From assembly GCA_023412665.1 (NCBI GenBank), contig JAEZCA010000021.1, positions 1 to 64,000 on the forward strand: a stretch of 64,000 nucleotides of DNA, written 5' to 3'. The notes under the pieces are model-generated. The model did no database searches. It was not told the origin of the DNA and saw only the letters and a program-made list of their open reading frames with translations. Below are positions 61,466 to 64,000 of this stretch, in pieces. Each line of letters opens with the position of its first letter. Within the stretch, counting starts at the first letter, position 1. This DNA comes from Bacillota bacterium. GTDB taxonomy: Bacteria; Bacillota; Clostridia; Acetivibrionales; DTU013. Made by a program: the position numbers and the translations under genes.

Positions 61466-62113
61466 TCATTGCAATGCAGTTGTGTAAAGCTCTGCAAGCT
61501 TTGTCAGCTCATCAAACTTGCCTTCATTTATGAGTGAGGATTTTACAATATTTGAACCGACTCCTACACCCTTAAGTCCGATTTTTAGAAAATCCTTTAT
61601 ATTTTTTTCATCCACACCGCCCACCGCAAGCATGGAAATATGGTTAATAGGAGACATAACTGCTTTAATATATTCAAGTCCAAAGTTTCCGGCCGGGAAC
61701 AATTTTACAAAATCTGCTCCTGCATTGTGTGCCATTACTATTTCCGAAGGTGTAAGCGCTCCCGGAATCGATACTATCCCAAGCGATTTTGTTTTCTTAA
61801 TGATATCTGCATCGGTATGCGGAGATATTATATATTTTGCTCCCGCATCATATGCTGCCTGTACCTGCTCTATGCTCATAACCGTGCCGGCGCCTACACA
61901 CAATTTATCTCCGAACGCGCTGCATAAAGCTTTTATTGACTGGACTGTATCAGTTACTCCGTTAGGACTTGATTGGTTAAATGTAACTTCAATCAATCGT
62001 ATTCCGCCGTCATACAATGCTTGCGCCGTTGGCACAACCAGCTCAACTTTAACATTGCGAGCTATTGCTATTATTTTATTTTTTTCGATACATTCCATTA
62101 TACTATTAATCAT
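61466..62113 (-). CDS. eda: KDPG aldolase
   Basis: This protein of about 215 residues has the KDPG/KHG aldolase layout: IIAIARN with a substrate-binding Arg, LIEVTF with the catalytic Glu, CVGAGTVMS, and the Schiff-base Lys in GADFVKLFPAGNFG. It splits 2-keto-3-deoxy-6-phosphogluconate into pyruvate and glyceraldehyde 3-phosphate in the lower Entner-Doudoroff or hexuronate route. The start is the ATG behind AAGGAG. It lies upstream of kdgK in the same unit. Confidence 0.9.
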   Translation of the reverse strand: MINSIMECIEKNKIIAIARNVKVELVVPTAQALYDGGIRLIEVTFNQSSPNGVTDTVQSIKALCSAFGDKLCVGAGTVMSIEQVQAAYDAGAKYIISPHTDADIIKKTKSLGIVSIPGALTPSEIVMAHNAGADFVKLFPAGNFGLEYIKAVMSPINHISMLAVGGVDEKNIKDFLKIGLKGVGVGSNIVKSSLINEGKFDELTKLAELYTTALQ

Positions 62114-62159
62114 TAAATTCACTTCTCCTTATTTAGTATTCCCGCCAGTTGTCATAAGA

Positions 62160-62537
62160 CTATACTAAAGGACTTGGCCTGCATATTAGATGTAACAGAT
62201 TTCCTTCCGGGTCTTCAAAGAAAATAGTTTTTATCCCTGACTCAGATATTTTCGGCTCAATTACCACTTGGACATTTTCCTTGCGCAGTTTGTCAACTGC
62301 GCCTTCAAAATCATCTACTACTAGCGCTATATGCCTTATACCTCTAGCCTTATCACCAAATCTGGGCGTTTCTTCTTTTGCGCTGCATACCTCAATCATC
62401 GACTTGTCTTCAGCCTTTATGAAATAGTTTCCATTCTTTGCAACAACAATTTCAAATCCAAGGGTATCAACATACCACTCCGTTAAAAGTTTGCTGTCCC
62501 TGGCATAAATAGCAACATGCTCAATTGATTTTACCAT
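62160..62537 (-). CDS. VOC-family metalloprotein
   Basis: This roughly 125-residue protein has the vicinal-oxygen-chelate fold pattern: two beta-alpha-beta-beta-beta halves with a metal His in IEHVAIYARD, a second His in GIRHIALVVDDF and a Glu in PEGNLLHLI. Family activities include glyoxalase, epimerase and dioxygenase. Its place between dehydratase and aldolase genes suggests an isomerase or detoxifying step in the same sugar-acid route. The start is the ATG at 62537, behind GAAAGGA. Confidence 0.85.
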   Translation of the reverse strand: MVKSIEHVAIYARDSKLLTEWYVDTLGFEIVVAKNGNYFIKAEDKSMIEVCSAKEETPRFGDKARGIRHIALVVDDFEGAVDKLRKENVQVVIEPKISESGIKTIFFEDPEGNLLHLICRPSPLV

Positions 62538-62616
62538 TTTAATCGTCCTTTCAAAGCTCATATGCTTTAGTTATTCACAATCTATTATTCTGCAAATTCT
62601 TTATGAATGTATTACA

Positions 62617-63777
62617 CTAAAAAGCCACGGCATATTGCTTAACCATATCCTCATCCACCTCGATGCCTAAACCGGGTGTATTATTAATTGTAAAATAACC
62701 GTTCTCACATTGAATAGGTTTTTTAAGCATCTCATTTGCAATAGGCAGGATAGATGGTTGAAACTCCTGCATGCCATAAAAATTAGGCATAGATGCACAC
62801 ATGTGCAACGTTGCCGCAATACAGACACCTTGTCCGACACTGAGGTGAGGCGCCAGCTTCTTTCCAAAGCTTTCAGCAAGAATAGAGATTTTTCTCATTT
62901 CACTGATGCCTGTGCGTCCTATATCAGGCTGATATATATCGGCTACATTCTTCATCAGCATTTCCCGATACTGATAATGGGTGCGATCTGCCTCACCCAA
63001 AGCCACAGGTATATTCAGGCTTGCTGTGACACTGGCGTTTTCATCTAAAAATTCAGGGAGGCACGGACATTCAAGGAACTCAACATCAATTTTTTCAAAT
63101 GCTTTGCCCAGTTTTATTGCCTCCTTTGAGCTATATGTCCAATGAGCGTCTACCATCAGACGAAAATCACTGCCCAGGGCTTGTCTTAGTGCAGACATAA
63201 TCTCTACATCCTTATTAAAGTCAAACCCTGCTTGGATTTTTATGCTTTTAAATTCTTTGCGCTGCCATTCCTTTGCAAGCTTAATCTTTTCGCCAGGTTC
63301 GGGCACAGGCAGGTTGGAGACATAGGCAGGTATTTTATCCAGATATGCACCGCCAAGAAGCTGATAAATCGGAGCGTTATAATACTTGCCCGTTATATCC
63401 CAAAGAGCAATATCCACAGCGGTTATGGCATCGACCATAAATCCCGAGTAGTACCCCCGTTCTCGCATTGTATTATAGAGCATATTCCAGATGACATCGA
63501 TATCTCTTGGATCCTTGCCAATTAGGAAGTCGCAGAATAGCTTTTCAATAATTGTACCGGCGACTTCAGGCACCACAGGTGACAGCGCCTCTCCCCATCC
63601 AACAATACCTTCATCGGTGGAAATTTTGACCATGAGTGTTTCCATATTTCTGGAATAACAACATCTATATTCCGGGCGGACGTAATAACTGTCCTCTTTA
63701 ATGGAACTACTCTCTCCAAGATATACATAGTCCTTTTTAATCTTTAACGGATACACTTTTATTTCTATAATTTTCAT
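62617..63777 (-). CDS. Enolase-superfamily sugar-acid dehydratase (MR/MLE type)
   Basis: This 386-residue protein has the mandelate racemase/muconate lactonizing layout. The metal ligands are an Asp in LMVDAHWTY, a Glu in FLECPCLPEF and a Glu in ALGEADRTH. The His-Asp dyad is Asp in QPDIGRTG and His in LAPHLSVGQG. The usual KxK motif reads KIQ, so the second Lys is replaced by Gln. Dehydration of a sugar acid to a 2-keto-3-deoxy acid fits the neighbouring kdgK and eda genes; the exact substrate is unknown. Confidence 0.85.
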   Translation of the reverse strand: MKIIEIKVYPLKIKKDYVYLGESSSIKEDSYYVRPEYRCCYSRNMETLMVKISTDEGIVGWGEALSPVVPEVAGTIIEKLFCDFLIGKDPRDIDVIWNMLYNTMRERGYYSGFMVDAITAVDIALWDITGKYYNAPIYQLLGGAYLDKIPAYVSNLPVPEPGEKIKLAKEWQRKEFKSIKIQAGFDFNKDVEIMSALRQALGSDFRLMVDAHWTYSSKEAIKLGKAFEKIDVEFLECPCLPEFLDENASVTASLNIPVALGEADRTHYQYREMLMKNVADIYQPDIGRTGISEMRKISILAESFGKKLAPHLSVGQGVCIAATLHMCASMPNFYGMQEFQPSILPIANEMLKKPIQCENGYFTINNTPGLGIEVDEDMVKQYAVAF

Positions 63778-63824
63778 CTTATATTTACCTTCTTCGTTTA
63801 ATTAAGTGAGCATACCTTTTAAGA

Positions 63825-64000
63825 TTAATTATTCAAGTCAAGATCTGTTCGCCAGTTCAAAGCGAGCAGCTCCCGTCCGGCTAAAGTATCAAACACTTCT
63901 TTTCTCATCCTGTCATCAAGCGGAGCATTGGGATTCCTTACATACGCCGATCTGATAACTCCGCCTTTCTTAAGTATTTCCTTGTGTACGGACATCGCAA
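63825..64000 (-). CDS. DHDPS-family aldolase, C-terminal part (partial)
   Basis: Only the last 58 or so codons lie in the window; the rest is beyond 64000. The tail reads KEILKKGGVIRSAYVRNPNA and then PLDDRMRKEVFDTL, the typical C-terminal helices of dihydrodipicolinate synthase/N-acetylneuraminate lyase family members. In this cluster a 2-keto-3-deoxy sugar-acid aldolase or a related dehydratase is more likely than lysine synthesis. It is upstream of the enolase-superfamily gene, 47 bases away, and probably in its operon. Confidence 0.65.
   Translation of the reverse strand, partial: AMSVHKEILKKGGVIRSAYVRNPNAPLDDRMRKEVFDTLAGRELLALNWRTDLDLNN

Overview
The window looks like a chromosomal segment of a Gram-positive, anaerobic, spore-former-type Firmicute (class Clostridia); no species can be named. 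Reasons: strong GGAGG-type ribosome sites and consensus sigma-A promoters, two T-box leaders, the tRNA-dependent amidation set (archaeal-type AspRS plus GatCAB), an electron-transfer flavoprotein with a fused ferredoxin domain next to an acyl-CoA dehydrogenase, lipoteichoic-acid-synthase-type sulfatase, GTG/TTG starts, and TAXI-type TRAP transport. Most genes lie on the minus strand and look like ordinary housekeeping and metabolic genes; I see no phage genes, CRISPR array or intact transposase.

Layout. 1-585: a 23-bp tandem array (possible insertion-sequence end), terminators, tRNA-Thr(GGT) and a partial tRNA-like remnant, no CDS. 586-6024: alpha/beta hydrolase, then a minus-strand operon of LTA-synthase-like enzyme, membrane MutS-like ATPase and metallo-beta-lactamase-fold hydrolase. 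6025-6801: no gene; 6025-6332 shows nothing recognisable, followed by a promoter and a Met T-box. 6802-10482: metG and a GH20 hexosaminidase. 10484-18102: small enzymes and regulators (P-loop kinase-like, HAD, HD, methyltransferase, GNATs, EFR1 ferredoxin, YjbQ, AraC), plus a 49-aa small gene. 11600-12353 has no CDS but holds two opposed 41-bp tandem arrays and a dispersed element. 18266-24549: PilZ protein, FAD reductase, Sir2, orphan histidine kinase, MgtE. 24690-32303: secreted beta-propeller protein, AraC and tagaturonate epimerase, small membrane or secreted proteins, TPM/LemA pair. 32304-32821: two dispersed elements only. 32822-36326: TAXI TRAP operon. 36570-40177: 805-aa methyltransferase and a GpsA-like dehydrogenase. 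40178-40913: second 41-bp array locus. 40914-44105: ABC importer operon, interrupted by a 222-bp dispersed element (41919-42340) and an 11-bp tandem array. 44340-47018: FIST protein and VanY-type carboxypeptidase. 47276-50570: acyl-CoA dehydrogenase/EtfB/EtfA. 51922-56988: T-box(Asn)-aspS-gatC-gatA-gatB. 57099-60211: membrane Rossmann/RyR-like protein and YARHG lipoprotein. 60368-64000: KDG kinase, KDPG aldolase, VOC protein, enolase-superfamily dehydratase and the C-terminal end of a DHDPS-family aldolase.

How genes work together. The right-hand cluster is a sugar-acid route: dehydratase makes a 2-keto-3-deoxy acid, KdgK phosphorylates it, Eda cleaves it to pyruvate and a triose phosphate. 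Tagaturonate epimerase at 28.3 kb can feed hexuronates into the same route. AspRS and GatCAB together make Asn-tRNA(Asn), and the leader's specifier triplet reads as AAC (Asn), so the operon should respond to uncharged tRNA(Asn).

The least explained material is non-coding: (i) two loci in which tandem units of exactly 41 bp, sharing a GCTCAAA...GCA core, face each other across an AT-rich centre with a promoter-like signal; (ii) a family of roughly 90-220-bp dispersed hairpin elements ending in CGCCTCGTTAT or CGCATCGTTAT; and (iii) a tandem 11-mer array whose unit is that same terminal sequence. All calls rest on reading the sequence and on family knowledge; no database search was possible.
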